Shown: piece by piece, positions 41,690 through 50,578 of the stretch | Numbering within the stretch: the stretch's first letter is position 1 | How the letters are laid out: each line of letters opens with the position of its first letter | Source of the DNA: Xanthobacteraceae bacterium | Lineage (GTDB): Bacteria; Pseudomonadota; Alphaproteobacteria; Rhizobiales; Xanthobacteraceae | Assembly (NCBI GenBank): GCA_019746355.1 | Contig: JAIESC010000037.1 | Span: 14,693 to 78,692 of the forward strand | DNA length: 64,000 nucleotides | Reading direction: 5' to 3' | Made by a program: the position numbers and the translations under genes | Notes under the pieces: generated by a model | What the model saw: only the letters and a program-made list of their open reading frames with translations | Databases searched by the model: none | What the model was told of the DNA's origin: nothing

Positions 41690-42619
41690 TTACTCGGCCG
41701 CGACGTTGTGCGCGGCGCGCTGCACGTCGAGGTTGACCAGCGCGAGCGGCGTCGCGGTCTGCTCCAGCATGCCCCAGCCTTTCAGCCACTCGTAGGTGCG
41801 CTGCATCTCGTCGGCCGGGATCGGCGCGGGATCGCACACCACGATGCGGCCGGCGCGCAGGTCCGCAGGCGTCAGCGCCGCGATCTCCGCGTCCTTGCGG
41901 TGGTAATCGATGAAATAGTGCAGGTACGCGGCCTTGGCGGCGTTGATCCGCTTCACCGCCTCGCGCACCGCGCGGTTGAACGCGGCATAGGTCTCGCCGT
42001 CGACCCGGTCGGAGGCGACCTCGGTGCCGTGATAGAACGCCGAGCAGATGACGCGGCAGCCTTTCTTTTCCGCGAGCGACACGTACGGCTCGGTCAGCGT
42101 CACCGCCTCGACTTCGCCCCTCATCATCGCGTTGAACCGCTCGCGCGAGCCGTTCGAGGTGCGGCACAGCCGGATGTCCTCGCGCGGCATGAAGCCTTCG
42201 AGCAGATGCAAGGCGAGATAATGCGTGCCGAAGTAGAACGGCACGCCGACGTTCTTCTTCGCCAGCTGCTGCGCGGTGAACACCTGCGAGTCCGGCCGCA
42301 CCACGATGCCGGCATAGGTGACGATGCCGCGCCGGCCGACCTGGCGGCTGCCGACCTTGGTGTCCTGGACGCGGCAGTAGTTGCCCCACTCGCAGGCGTT
42401 GTAGAGATCGGCCTTGCCCTGCTCGAGCATCTTGCCGTGGCTTGCAAACGGATCGAGGCCCTCCGGGCTGTTCACGTCGACGCGGGTGCTCTTGTCGTCG
42501 CTCTCGCGCTCGACCCACTCGATGGTCAGGCCTTCCTTCGCGAACAGGCCTTCCTTGTCGGCGACCAGCTCCGGCAATCCCTGGAACGGCGCGGTGGTTT
42601 CGAGGACGAGCTTTTTCAT
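41690..42619 (-). CDS. NMT1/SsuA-like substrate-binding protein without a signal peptide
   Basis: 309 residues. The fold II binding pattern of the NMT1/THI5/TauA group shows in GLPELVADKEGLFAKEGL, KADLYNACEWGNYC and VEAVTLTEPYVSLAEKKG. The protein starts directly with MKKLVLETTAPFQG, so there is no hydrophobic leader in any plausible start. No permease or ATPase gene of an ABC system is nearby. It may be a cytoplasmic sensor or enzyme on the binding-protein scaffold, or its leader is missing. It converges on the histone-like gene. Confidence 0.8.
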   Translation of the reverse strand: MKKLVLETTAPFQGLPELVADKEGLFAKEGLTIEWVERESDDKSTRVDVNSPEGLDPFASHGKMLEQGKADLYNACEWGNYCRVQDTKVGSRQVGRRGIVTYAGIVVRPDSQVFTAQQLAKKNVGVPFYFGTHYLALHLLEGFMPREDIRLCRTSNGSRERFNAMMRGEVEAVTLTEPYVSLAEKKGCRVICSAFYHGTEVASDRVDGETYAAFNRAVREAVKRINAAKAAYLHYFIDYHRKDAEIAALTPADLRAGRIVVCDPAPIPADEMQRTYEWLKGWGMLEQTATPLALVNLDVQRAAHNVAAE

Positions 42620-42820
42620 GGGCCTGAATCTCCGTCGATCCGACGCACGAAGTCTAACACAAACTGAGGGCGTGACGGCCTGTCATGCTCTTCGCATTTC
42701 GCAGGGCAGGTGGGCCAATTGCATCAAGCCGAAGGCCGCAATAAGGTGGCAACCGAATCCCGAGGGTCAGGCACAAACGTCTGAGCCTTCTACACTTTCA
42801 ACCGTACATGGAGCGAACCA

Positions 42821-43894
42821 ATGGCATACAACATCCTGATCCTCGGCGCGGCCTACGGCTCGCTGCTCGCCTCCAAGATGCTGTTTGGCGGCCACAAGAT
42901 CCATCACGTCTGCCTGCCGGCCGAAGCCGACCTGATCAACGCCGAGGGCTTCAAGGTCCGCATGCCGGTGAAGGGCCGTAAGGACCCGGTGCTGCTCGAT
43001 TCGACCAAGCTTCCGGGCAAGGTGACGGCCTCGGGCGCGCAGGGCGTCAACCCCAAGGACTACGACCTCATTTGCCTCGCCATGCAGGAGCCGCAGTACC
43101 GCTCCCCGGGCGTGCGCGAACTGCTCGATGCGGTGGCGAAGTCGAAGGTGCCGTGCATGTCGATCATGAACATGCCGCCGCTGCCTTACGTGAAGCGCAT
43201 TCCGGGCCTGGACTACGCGGCGCTGGAGCCCGCCTACACCGAACCGCGCGTCTGGGACAGCTTCGATCCGAAATTCCTGACGCTGTGCAGCCCCGATCCG
43301 CAGGCGATCCGCCCGCCGGACGAGAAGGTCAACGTGCTGATGGTGACGCTGCCGACCAACTTCAAGGCGGCGAAGTTCGACGACGAGAAGGGCACGGCGA
43401 TCCTGCGCCAGCTCGAGAAGGAGATCGATGCGATCCGGTTCGACGTCGGCGGCGGCGAGAAGATCGAGCTGCCGGTGAAGCTCCGCGTCTACGACTCGAT
43501 CTTCGTGCCGCTCGCCAAGTGGTCGATGCTGCTCGCCGGCAACTACCGCTGCGTCACCGAAGACGGCATGCGGACCGCGCAGGAGGCCGTGCACTCCGAT
43601 CCGGCGACCTCGAAGTCGGTCTACGACTTCGTGTTCGATCTTTGCGTCAAGCTCGGTGCCAACCCGGCCGATCTCGTGCCGTACGAGAAGTACGCCGCGG
43701 CGGCGCAGTCGCTGGTGCGTCCGGCCTCGGCGGCGCGCGCGTTGCAGAACGGCGCGCCGAACATCGAGCGCGCCGACAAGCTGGTGCAGCTCATCGCCAG
43801 GCAGAAGGGGCTGAGCCATCCGGCGATCGACGCGCAGGTGGCGCTGGTCGATCGCCGCATCGAGGCGAACCGCAAGAAGGCCGCAGCGGCCTGA
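42821..43894 (+). CDS. NAD(P)-dependent reductase, ketopantoate-reductase-like
   Basis: 357 residues. A Rossmann fold begins at residue 3 (YNILILGAAYGSLLASKML), followed by a beta-alpha series and a helical C-terminal domain (about residues 215-350). The shape recalls PanE/ApbA and 6-phosphogluconate-dehydrogenase-like enzymes, but the PanE catalytic Lys/Glu pattern is not clear to me. These enzymes reduce 2-oxo acids with NADPH. It is single-gene, flanked by a leftward binding-protein gene and a terminator. Confidence 0.7.
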   Translation: MAYNILILGAAYGSLLASKMLFGGHKIHHVCLPAEADLINAEGFKVRMPVKGRKDPVLLDSTKLPGKVTASGAQGVNPKDYDLICLAMQEPQYRSPGVRELLDAVAKSKVPCMSIMNMPPLPYVKRIPGLDYAALEPAYTEPRVWDSFDPKFLTLCSPDPQAIRPPDEKVNVLMVTLPTNFKAAKFDDEKGTAILRQLEKEIDAIRFDVGGGEKIELPVKLRVYDSIFVPLAKWSMLLAGNYRCVTEDGMRTAQEAVHSDPATSKSVYDFVFDLCVKLGANPADLVPYEKYAAAAQSLVRPASAARALQNGAPNIERADKLVQLIARQKGLSHPAIDAQVALVDRRIEANRKKAAAA

Positions 43895-43921
43895 GCCGCG
43901 GTCTGCTATAGTTTGAGTTGG

Positions 43922-43963
43922 TGGTGGGCCAGGGCGCGCAGCGCCGGGCCCACCATGCGTTTT
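43922..43963 (+). terminator. hairpin terminator after the reductase gene
   Basis: TGGTGGGCC and GGCCCACCA enclose a second hairpin (GGCGC-GCA-GCGCC). ATGCGTTTT follows. It would end transcription from the reductase gene before the exporter gene. Confidence 0.6.
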
Positions 43964-44021
43964 GGAAAAGGCGCATAAGCGTGCTTTCCTGAGCCGCGCT
44001 TTCTTCCATGTGGGAGCGGCC

Positions 44022-44933
44022 GTGACGCATTCAGCCGACAGCACCGAAAACCGCTGGATGACGCTCCTCGTCATCACCGGATTCGTTGCGGTCGCCGTGG
44101 CGCAGGTCACCAACATGATCGTCGCGCGCGGCAATGCCGGCGCGATCCCGCCGTTCTCGCTCGCCTGCATCCGCTGGGCAATCGTTGCGCTCGGCCTCGC
44201 GCCCTTCGTGCTCGGCGAGCTCAAAGCACACCGGCGCGAGATTCGCGCGAGCGCATGGCCCGTCGTGCTGGCGGGCTTCTGCGGCATGTTCCTCTGCGGC
44301 GGTCCGGTCTACATCGCCGGCATCTCCACCACCGCGATCAACATGGCGCTGATCATGGCGCTGTCGCCGCTCGTCGTCCTGGTGGTGTCGTGGCTCGCCG
44401 GACTGGACAAGATCGGGCGCTTCCAGTTGCTCGGCCTGGTTCTCGCGCTCGCCGGCGCGCTCACCATCGTGCTGCGCGGCGGCTCGGCGGACCTGATGTC
44501 GGCCGAAACCCTGGTCGGCGATCTCTTGATGGTGATGGCGATGCTCGCCTGGTCCGGCTACACGCTGCTGCAGTCCAAAGCCGCGCCGCAGGTTTCGTTC
44601 CTCGGCCGCGTCTGCATGTTTGCCGCCGTCGGCGCGCTGCTTTCGCTTCCCTTTGCGCTCAACGAGATGTGGGCCGCGCCGCAGCGCGTGTTCAACGCGC
44701 ACGCGCTCGGCGTCTACCTGTTCGCGGGCACCGTGCCGGGCATCTTCGCCTTCGCCGGGTTTGCCTATCTCGGCTCCCGCTTCGGCACGGTGCGAAGCTC
44801 GCTGGTGGTCTATATCGGGCCGGTTGCGAGCGCGCTGCTGTCGCTCGTTCTGCTGGGCGAGGGACCGGATGCCGTTCAACTCGCCGGCGGCTCGCTCATT
44901 TTCGCCGGCATCTGGTCAAGCCTGCGGAAATAG
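44022..44933 (+). CDS. EamA/DMT-family transporter
   Basis: 303 residues from the GTG at 44022 (GGGAG five bases upstream); a TTG at 43962 would be in the terminator. About ten membrane helices form two EamA halves, with conserved patches PPFSLACIRWAIVALGLAPF and FGTVRSSLVVYIGPVASALL. Such proteins export amino acids, metabolites or drugs. The substrate is unknown. It is a single gene. Confidence 0.9.
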   Translation: MTHSADSTENRWMTLLVITGFVAVAVAQVTNMIVARGNAGAIPPFSLACIRWAIVALGLAPFVLGELKAHRREIRASAWPVVLAGFCGMFLCGGPVYIAGISTTAINMALIMALSPLVVLVVSWLAGLDKIGRFQLLGLVLALAGALTIVLRGGSADLMSAETLVGDLLMVMAMLAWSGYTLLQSKAAPQVSFLGRVCMFAAVGALLSLPFALNEMWAAPQRVFNAHALGVYLFAGTVPGIFAFAGFAYLGSRFGTVRSSLVVYIGPVASALLSLVLLGEGPDAVQLAGGSLIFAGIWSSLRK

Positions 44934-45275
44934 CGCTCCGCTGTGTCCCGCGGCCGCGCCAACGGCCTGTGGAAATGTCAACCGGATTACAGCCGCGTGA
45001 CAAACCGGGCGGTGGCGAAAACCCAGTAATCTGTGGCTTTGCAGATACAGTCCGGAATTGTCGTCAGGTTCAGGCCGCGATTGCCCAATTAGTCAGCAAC
45101 TGCCACGCGTTTCGCCTTGTCGCTCGCGCCACCCGCGTGCTGGATTTTCGCCATAAGAATTCAAGCGGTGCGGGGGGTAGCGGTTGATCGTTGCTGTCGC
45201 GTTCTCGTCGTCATCGAGACCGTCCGGACACGTCGGCCTCCCTTCCAAGCCACTCACGACGGGAAGGGGCTGACT
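44934..45275. other. non-coding upstream region of the porin gene
   Basis: About 340 bases without a believable gene. Its composition is slightly more AT-rich than neighbours in 44990-45100, as expected for a promoter region. No clear operator dyad was found by eye. Confidence 0.45.
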
Positions 45276-46244
45276 ATGAAGAAGTTTACGCTTGCGGCAG
45301 TTGCCGCTCTTGCTGTTGCGGCAGCGCCGGCGTTCGCCGCCGACATGCCGATGAAGGGCGTGCGCGCGATTGCGCCGCCGCCGCCACCCGCTTGGGACAT
45401 CGCCTTCGGTTCGGCGATCGCCAGCGACTACATCTGGCGCGGCATCACGCAGTCGAACCACAAGCCAGCGGTCGCGGCCTACTTCGAGCCGCGCTACAAC
45501 ATCAACAAGGATCTGCAACTCTACGCCGGCATCGGCGGCGCGAGCATCGACTTCCCGAACCGCGCCGCGGCGGAGATCGATCTCTACGCCGGTATCCGCC
45601 CGACCTGGGGCAAGCTCGCGTTCGACTTCGGCTTCTGGTACTACTGGTATCCTGGCGGCCAGTGCTTCAACGCGGCGGTTCCAGGCTGCCTGCCGAACCT
45701 TCCGAATCCGCCGACGCTCAACGGCAACGTCGCCAAGGGTGACTGGAGCTTCTGGGAGATCTACGCCAGGCTGAACTATACGGTTACAGATAACTTTGGC
45801 CTTGGCGCGTTCGTCTACTACTCCCCGAACGTGCTGAACATGGGCGCGGACGGCGCCTTCTTCGGCGGCAATGCCAAGTACACCTTTGCTGCGATGGCCA
45901 ACGGTGTGACACCCTACATTTCCGCCGAAGTCGGACACTGGGCGCTCGGCACCAGCGACGCGTTCTACGGCGTTCCGGCCTTCCCCAATGGCATCGCGTA
46001 CAAGGACTACACAACTTGGAGCGTTGGCATCGGCTGGAGCTGGAAGGTGTTCACTCTTGACCTGCGCTACACCGACACCGACCTGAACAAGGGCGACTGC
46101 AACGCCTTTACCAGCGATCACACCGCCTCGGGCACGACGAACGTGACGCCCATCAACCCGTCAGGCTTGGGTTCGAACTGGTGCGGTGCGCGCTTCGTGG
46201 CTCGTCTGTCGGCCGATCTCACGGTCAACACCAACCTGAAGTAA
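45276..46244 (+). CDS. TorF/Gcw_chp-family putative outer-membrane porin
   Basis: 322 residues from the ATG at 45276 (GGAAGGGG upstream); the longer upstream frame has no good start. The signal peptide ends at PAFAADMP. A Pro-rich start (IAPPPPPAW) precedes SAIASDYIWRGITQSNHKPA, the opening beta strands of the Gcw_chp family. Alternating aromatic strands run to the C-terminus. It probably forms a small channel in the outer membrane. A terminator follows at once. Confidence 0.88.
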   Translation: MKKFTLAAVAALAVAAAPAFAADMPMKGVRAIAPPPPPAWDIAFGSAIASDYIWRGITQSNHKPAVAAYFEPRYNINKDLQLYAGIGGASIDFPNRAAAEIDLYAGIRPTWGKLAFDFGFWYYWYPGGQCFNAAVPGCLPNLPNPPTLNGNVAKGDWSFWEIYARLNYTVTDNFGLGAFVYYSPNVLNMGADGAFFGGNAKYTFAAMANGVTPYISAEVGHWALGTSDAFYGVPAFPNGIAYKDYTTWSVGIGWSWKVFTLDLRYTDTDLNKGDCNAFTSDHTASGTTNVTPINPSGLGSNWCGARFVARLSADLTVNTNLK

Positions 46245-46269
46245 GGCGGCGGAAATCATTTTTTCCTTC

Positions 46270-46309
46270 ACGGGCGGTGGCCGCAAGGTCGCCGCCCGTA
46301 GCTTTTGTT
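46270..46309 (+). terminator. intrinsic terminator after the porin gene
   Basis: ACGGGCGGTGGCC and GGTCGCCGCCCGT pair (two non-Watson-Crick or mismatched steps) around the GCAA tetraloop. AGCTTTTGTTG follows. It is close in sequence to the liv terminator at 35421. Confidence 0.85.
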
Positions 46310-46338
46310 GTGAGCTTGGAGCGCGGTCCGTCTGTTGC

Positions 46339-46785
46339 ATGGGCTTCGTCATGATCGAGCGCAAGAAGCTCCGGGCGGTGCTCGCCGGTGCCATGGGCGG
46401 TGCGCTCGCCATCGCCGCGATGGAGATGTATTCGGCGACCGCCCAGCTCCCGCTGGTGGCGATCCCGTTCGCGACCTCCATCGTGCTGGTCATGGGCTCG
46501 CCGCAGGCCGAGCCCGCGCAGCCGCGCGCGCTGGTCGGCGGCCATCTGGTCTCCACCGCCGTGGGCCTGCTCGCGGTCAAATTGCTCGGCCCCGACGTCT
46601 GGGTCGCGGCCGGCGCGGTGGTGGTGACCTATTCGGCCGGAGCCGTGGCCGCGGCTTCTTGCAGCCGGTGTCGCCCGCCTTCCGGTTCCAGACCGAGCCT
46701 GCGCCGGTGGAACGCCTCCAGCGTCGAGCGATGGCCGATCGAGATGATCGCCGCGGCCGGCAGCCGTTCCTGGAGCAGCCGGTAG
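46339..46785 (+). pseudogene. truncated HPP-family membrane protein gene
   Basis: The first about 96 codons match the start of an HPP-family inner membrane protein (ALVGGHLVSTAVGLLAVKLL). At about 46625-46635 the family match ends, exactly where the antiparallel ABC gene's stop codon lies. The rest of the frame is antisense to that gene and Arg/Ser-rich. The diagnostic HPP-AG motif and the last helices are missing. A deletion that joined two 3' ends is the likely cause. Confidence 0.75.
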
Positions 46786-48383
46786 AGCTTTGCCTCCGAC
46801 GGCTCATCCAGCGAGGCCGTCGCCTCGTCGAGAAACAGGAAGTCCGGCTTTTGCAGGATCGCACGCGCGATGCCGAGCCGCTGCTGCTCGCCCAGCGACA
46901 GCATCCGGTTCCAGTGCGCCTCCTCGTCAAGGCGTTGGGTCAGTGCCGGCAGGCCGACCGCTTCAAGCGTCGCCGCGACCTGCTCGCGGCTGAACGCGCC
47001 GGCCTCGGCCGGATAGGCCACCGCCGCCATCAACGTGCCGACCGGAAAATACGGCCGCTGCGGCAGCATCATCACCCGCGCGTCGCCCGGCACGGTCACC
47101 GAACCCGAACCGAACGGCCAGATGCCGGCGATGGCGCGGAACAGCGTCGATTTGCCGGAGCCCGACGGGCCAGTCACCAGCACGCGATCGCCCTGCGCCA
47201 GCTTGAGTTGCTCGGCCGCAACCAGCGGCTTGCCCGCCGGCAGCTTCACCTCGACCTTTTCGAGCGCCATGGCCTGCCCGCTGCCGGCAGGCTTCACCTC
47301 GACCACCGGCGGGCTGACCGCGGCCAGCCGCCCGGCTTCGACCGCGCGCTGGAAGCCTGAGAGCCGGTCGATCACCGCGCGCCATTCCGCGAGCTGGCGA
47401 TAGATCGAGGAGCTGACGAAGAACGACAGCGCGCCCTGAACCTGGTTGAAGGCGGATGCCGTCTGCATCAGCCCGCCGAGCTGGATGGTGCCGGCGAAAT
47501 AGGCCGGGCTCACCACGGCATAAGGAAACACCGTCGAGATCTGCGAGAAGCCCGCGGTGAAGAACGTCAGCCGCTTGGTCCGGGTCATGATCTCCATCCA
47601 GTTGCCGATCACCCGCCCGAACCGTTCCAGCAGCCGCTGCCGCTCCGCGGTTTCGCCCTCGAGCAGCGCGATCTGTTCGGCGTTTTCCCGGACGCGAATC
47701 AGGTTGTAACGGAAGTCCGCCTCGTAGCGCTGCTGCATGAAGTTGAGCCCGACCAGCGCGTGGCCGATCCACTGCGTGATCGCCGTGCCGAGGATCGAGT
47801 AGATCAGCGCTGCCCAGACCAGATAGCCGGGGATCGACCAGTTGATGCCGAACAGCGTGAACGGCGCGCTGGCTGAAAGCACCCAGAGGATGGCGATGAA
47901 GGAGGCGAGCGTCACCAGCGAATTGAGGAGGCCGAGCCCGAGAAACAGGCCCTTCTCGATGAACTGGTTGATGTCCTCGGCGATGCGCTGGTCGGGATTG
48001 TCGGCCGCGTCGCCGAGCAATTGCATCCGATAGTGATTGGCTTGGGCGAGCCATTCGCCGAGATATTGCTCCGTCATCCAGCGGCGCCAGCGGATCAAGA
48101 GCCACTGGTTCAGGTAGAGCTGATAGACGGCGAGCACGATGAAGAGCGCGGCGAGCAGGCAGAAGTACAAAAGCTCGCTGACGAAGACGTCCCAGTTCTT
48201 GTCCTGCAGGGCGTTGTAGAAGCGGTTGTTCCACTGGTTGATCATCACATTGATGGCGACGATCGACAGCTCGATCAGGATGATCGCGGCCAGCAGCACG
48301 CCGCCCGCGCGCCGGTCCTCGGACCGGAAATACGGGGCACCCAGCCGCCAGATGGTGGCGAGCGTCGAACCAAGGCCTTTCAC
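46629..48383 (-). CDS. SbmA/YddA-type ABC transporter (fused membrane and ATPase domains)
   Basis: 584 residues from the GTG at 48383, with GGAG eight bases upstream. The first about 340 residues are the ABC_membrane_2 type domain (NVMINQWNNRFYNALQ, EDINQFIEKGLFLG). The ATPase domain has Walker A GPSGSGKSTL, signature LSLGEQQRLGIARA and Walker B FLFLDEATASLDE. Relatives import peptides or vitamin B12-like compounds, and many are of unknown cargo. The protein end looks intact although it abuts the truncated HPP gene. Confidence 0.92.
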   Translation of the reverse strand: MKGLGSTLATIWRLGAPYFRSEDRRAGGVLLAAIILIELSIVAINVMINQWNNRFYNALQDKNWDVFVSELLYFCLLAALFIVLAVYQLYLNQWLLIRWRRWMTEQYLGEWLAQANHYRMQLLGDAADNPDQRIAEDINQFIEKGLFLGLGLLNSLVTLASFIAILWVLSASAPFTLFGINWSIPGYLVWAALIYSILGTAITQWIGHALVGLNFMQQRYEADFRYNLIRVRENAEQIALLEGETAERQRLLERFGRVIGNWMEIMTRTKRLTFFTAGFSQISTVFPYAVVSPAYFAGTIQLGGLMQTASAFNQVQGALSFFVSSSIYRQLAEWRAVIDRLSGFQRAVEAGRLAAVSPPVVEVKPAGSGQAMALEKVEVKLPAGKPLVAAEQLKLAQGDRVLVTGPSGSGKSTLFRAIAGIWPFGSGSVTVPGDARVMMLPQRPYFPVGTLMAAVAYPAEAGAFSREQVAATLEAVGLPALTQRLDEEAHWNRMLSLGEQQRLGIARAILQKPDFLFLDEATASLDEPSEAKLYRLLQERLPAAAIISIGHRSTLEAFHRRRLGLEPEGGRHRLQEAAATAPAE

Positions 48384-48674
48384 GGTGGAGTCTCCTGTCA
48401 GGCGGGCGGCGCGGCGATCGGGCGCCGTTGGCGCGGTTGGCGCGGGATGGGCGGTAAACCCTCTACGAAAGTCGAACGAATGAGCTTGGCAATCCCACCC
48501 AAAATAGGCCGGATCGGGGCCTTTCGGGAGGGTCCGGAGGCTTGTGAAACGGTGGTAAGGCGGTCAAAGTATCGCTCAAGTTGGCGGAATAGGGTGGTTC
48601 CGCCCAAGGTTGGTGACTACACAAGGGGCCGCCACCGGCGCTGCCCCCAACATACTCTGAGGGAGGGACTGCGA

Positions 48675-49814
48675 ATGAGCACGAAATCACACTCGAAACT
48701 TGCCAGCCGCCGCAAATTCCTGATGGCCGCGGGCGCGACCGCGGCGGCAACGGCCGTCTCCGCGCCGGCCGTCCAGGCCCAGTCGGGCCCGATCAACATG
48801 CGCTGGCAAAGCACGTGGCCGTCGAAGGACATCTTCCACGAATACGCGCTCGACTTCGGCAAGAAGGTCAACGACATGACCGGCGGCGACCTCAGGATCG
48901 AGGTGCTGCCGGCGGGCGCGGTGGTTCCGGCGTTCCAGCTCCTCGACGCGGTGTCGAAGGGCGTGCTCGACGGCGGCCACGGCGTGCTGGTCTATCACTA
49001 CGGCAAGCAGAACGCGCTCGCGCTGTGGGGCTCCGGCCCGGGCTACGCGATGGACGCCAACATGCTGCTGGCCTGGCACAAGTACGGCGGCGGCAAGGAA
49101 CTGCTGAACGAGATCTTCACGGGCATCGGCGCCAACGTGGTGTCGTTCCCCTACGGCCCGATGCCGACCCAGCCGCTCGGCTGGTACAAGCGGCCGATCA
49201 CCAAGCCCGATGACTTCAAGGGCCTGAAGTTCCGCACCGTCGGCATCTCGATTGACGTGTTCACCGGCCTCGGCGCCGCGGTCAACGCGCTGCCCGGCGG
49301 CGAGATCGTCGCGGCCATGGATCGCGGCCTGCTGGATGCAGCCGAGTTCAACAACGCCACCTCGGACCGCGTGCTGGGCTTCCCCGACGTCTCCAAGGTC
49401 TGCATGCTGCAGAGCTATCATCAGAACGCCGAGCAGTTCGAGATTTCGTTCAACAAAACGAAGTTCGACGCGCTGCCTGGCAAGATGAAGGCGATCATCG
49501 AGAACGCCGTCGAGGCTGCTTCGCAGGATATGTCGTGGAAGGCGATCGATCGCTATTCCAAGGACTATGTCGAATTGCAGACCAAGGACAACGTCAAGTT
49601 CTACAAGACGCCTGACACGGTCCTGAAGCGGCAGCTCGAGATCTACGACGAGGTCGCCAAGAAGTACGCGGCGGCCAACCCGATGTTCAAGAAGATCGTC
49701 GAGTCGCAGCTCGCCTTCGCCAAGCGCGCGACGCAGTGGGAGAACGACACCGTCGTGAGCCGCAAGATGGCCTACGACCACTACTTCGGTCCGAATGCGA
49801 AGAAGCCGATCTGA
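48675..49814 (+). CDS. TRAP transporter receptor (TakP-like), first of a pair
   Basis: 379 residues from the ATG at 48675 (GGGAGGGACTGCGA upstream). The N-terminus SRRKFLMAAG followed by a hydrophobic stretch is a twin-arginine leader. The mature start MRWQSTWPSKDIFHEYALD, then PTQPLGWYKRPITKPDDFKG and FRTVGISIDVF (with the clamp Arg), fits the TakP group of TRAP receptors for 2-oxo acids. The ligand patch differs from classic TakP (AAEFNNATSDR instead of a WVGPYDD type string), so the ligand is unknown. The Q and M genes follow, after a strong terminator. Confidence 0.93.
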   Translation: MSTKSHSKLASRRKFLMAAGATAAATAVSAPAVQAQSGPINMRWQSTWPSKDIFHEYALDFGKKVNDMTGGDLRIEVLPAGAVVPAFQLLDAVSKGVLDGGHGVLVYHYGKQNALALWGSGPGYAMDANMLLAWHKYGGGKELLNEIFTGIGANVVSFPYGPMPTQPLGWYKRPITKPDDFKGLKFRTVGISIDVFTGLGAAVNALPGGEIVAAMDRGLLDAAEFNNATSDRVLGFPDVSKVCMLQSYHQNAEQFEISFNKTKFDALPGKMKAIIENAVEAASQDMSWKAIDRYSKDYVELQTKDNVKFYKTPDTVLKRQLEIYDEVAKKYAAANPMFKKIVESQLAFAKRATQWENDTVVSRKMAYDHYFGPNAKKPI

Positions 49815-49832
49815 CGGCTAACTGAACTGGCG

Positions 49833-49873
49833 AAGCACCATTCGGGCCGGGCGACCGAATGGTGCTTTGTCTT
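49833..49873 (+). terminator. perfect hairpin between receptor and Q/M genes
   Basis: AAGCACCATTCGG and CCGAATGGTGCTT pair perfectly (13 bp) around a nine-base loop, followed by TGTCTT. It lies within the TRAP operon, so it should reduce Q/M expression relative to the receptor or protect the receptor mRNA end. Confidence 0.82.
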
Positions 49874-49909
49874 ACTCGGCATCGATTTCTGTCTTTTCTG
49901 GCCCATCGA

Positions 49910-50578
49910 ATGAACGTCCAGAGCTTTCTGTATACGGTCGATGGCATCAGCACGTGGGTCGGCAAGGCCTTTGCCTGGCTGATCATCGTCCTGATGACGG
50001 TCGTCTGCGTCGAGGTCTTCAAGCGCTATGTCCTGAACGCGCCGACGGCGTGGATCTTCGACGCCAACAACATGCTGTACGGCACGCTGTTCATGCTCTG
50101 CGGTGCTTACGCGCTGGCGCAGAACGCGCACGTCCGGGGCGATTTTCTCTACAGCTCGATGCGGCCGCGGATGCAGGCCGGCCTCGATCTCGCTCTCTAC
50201 ATCGTCTTCTTCATCCCCGGCATCGCCGCGTTGATCTATTCGGGCTTCACCTTCGCCAAGGAGTCCTGGCTGATCAACGAGCATTCGACGGTGACGGCGA
50301 GCGGCCCGCCGGTCTATCACTTCAAGGCGATGATCCCGCTGGCGGGCGTGATGGTGATGCTTCAGGGGCTTGCCGAGATCGTCCGCTGCGTGGTTTGCCT
50401 GAAGACCGGCGAATGGCCGAGCCGCCTCAAGGACGTCACCGAAATCGACGTGGTCGAGGAGCAACTGGCGCACAGCCAGTACGTCGATGAGGAGGCGCGC
50501 AAGATCGCCATCGAGAGCGCCAAGGACATCGACGAACTCGCGCGTCAGCGCGGAATGGGCGGAGAGCGCAACACATGA
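49910..50578 (+). CDS. TRAP transporter small membrane subunit (DctQ family)
   Basis: 222 residues from the ATG at 49910; the frame opens earlier only within the terminator. Four membrane segments are present, with VEVFKRYVLNAPTAWIFD as the conserved DctQ block. A long charged C-terminal tail (VDEEARKIAIESAKDIDELA) is larger than in most DctQ proteins. It ends overlapping the M gene by four bases. Confidence 0.92.
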   Translation: MNVQSFLYTVDGISTWVGKAFAWLIIVLMTVVCVEVFKRYVLNAPTAWIFDANNMLYGTLFMLCGAYALAQNAHVRGDFLYSSMRPRMQAGLDLALYIVFFIPGIAALIYSGFTFAKESWLINEHSTVTASGPPVYHFKAMIPLAGVMVMLQGLAEIVRCVVCLKTGEWPSRLKDVTEIDVVEEQLAHSQYVDEEARKIAIESAKDIDELARQRGMGGERNT

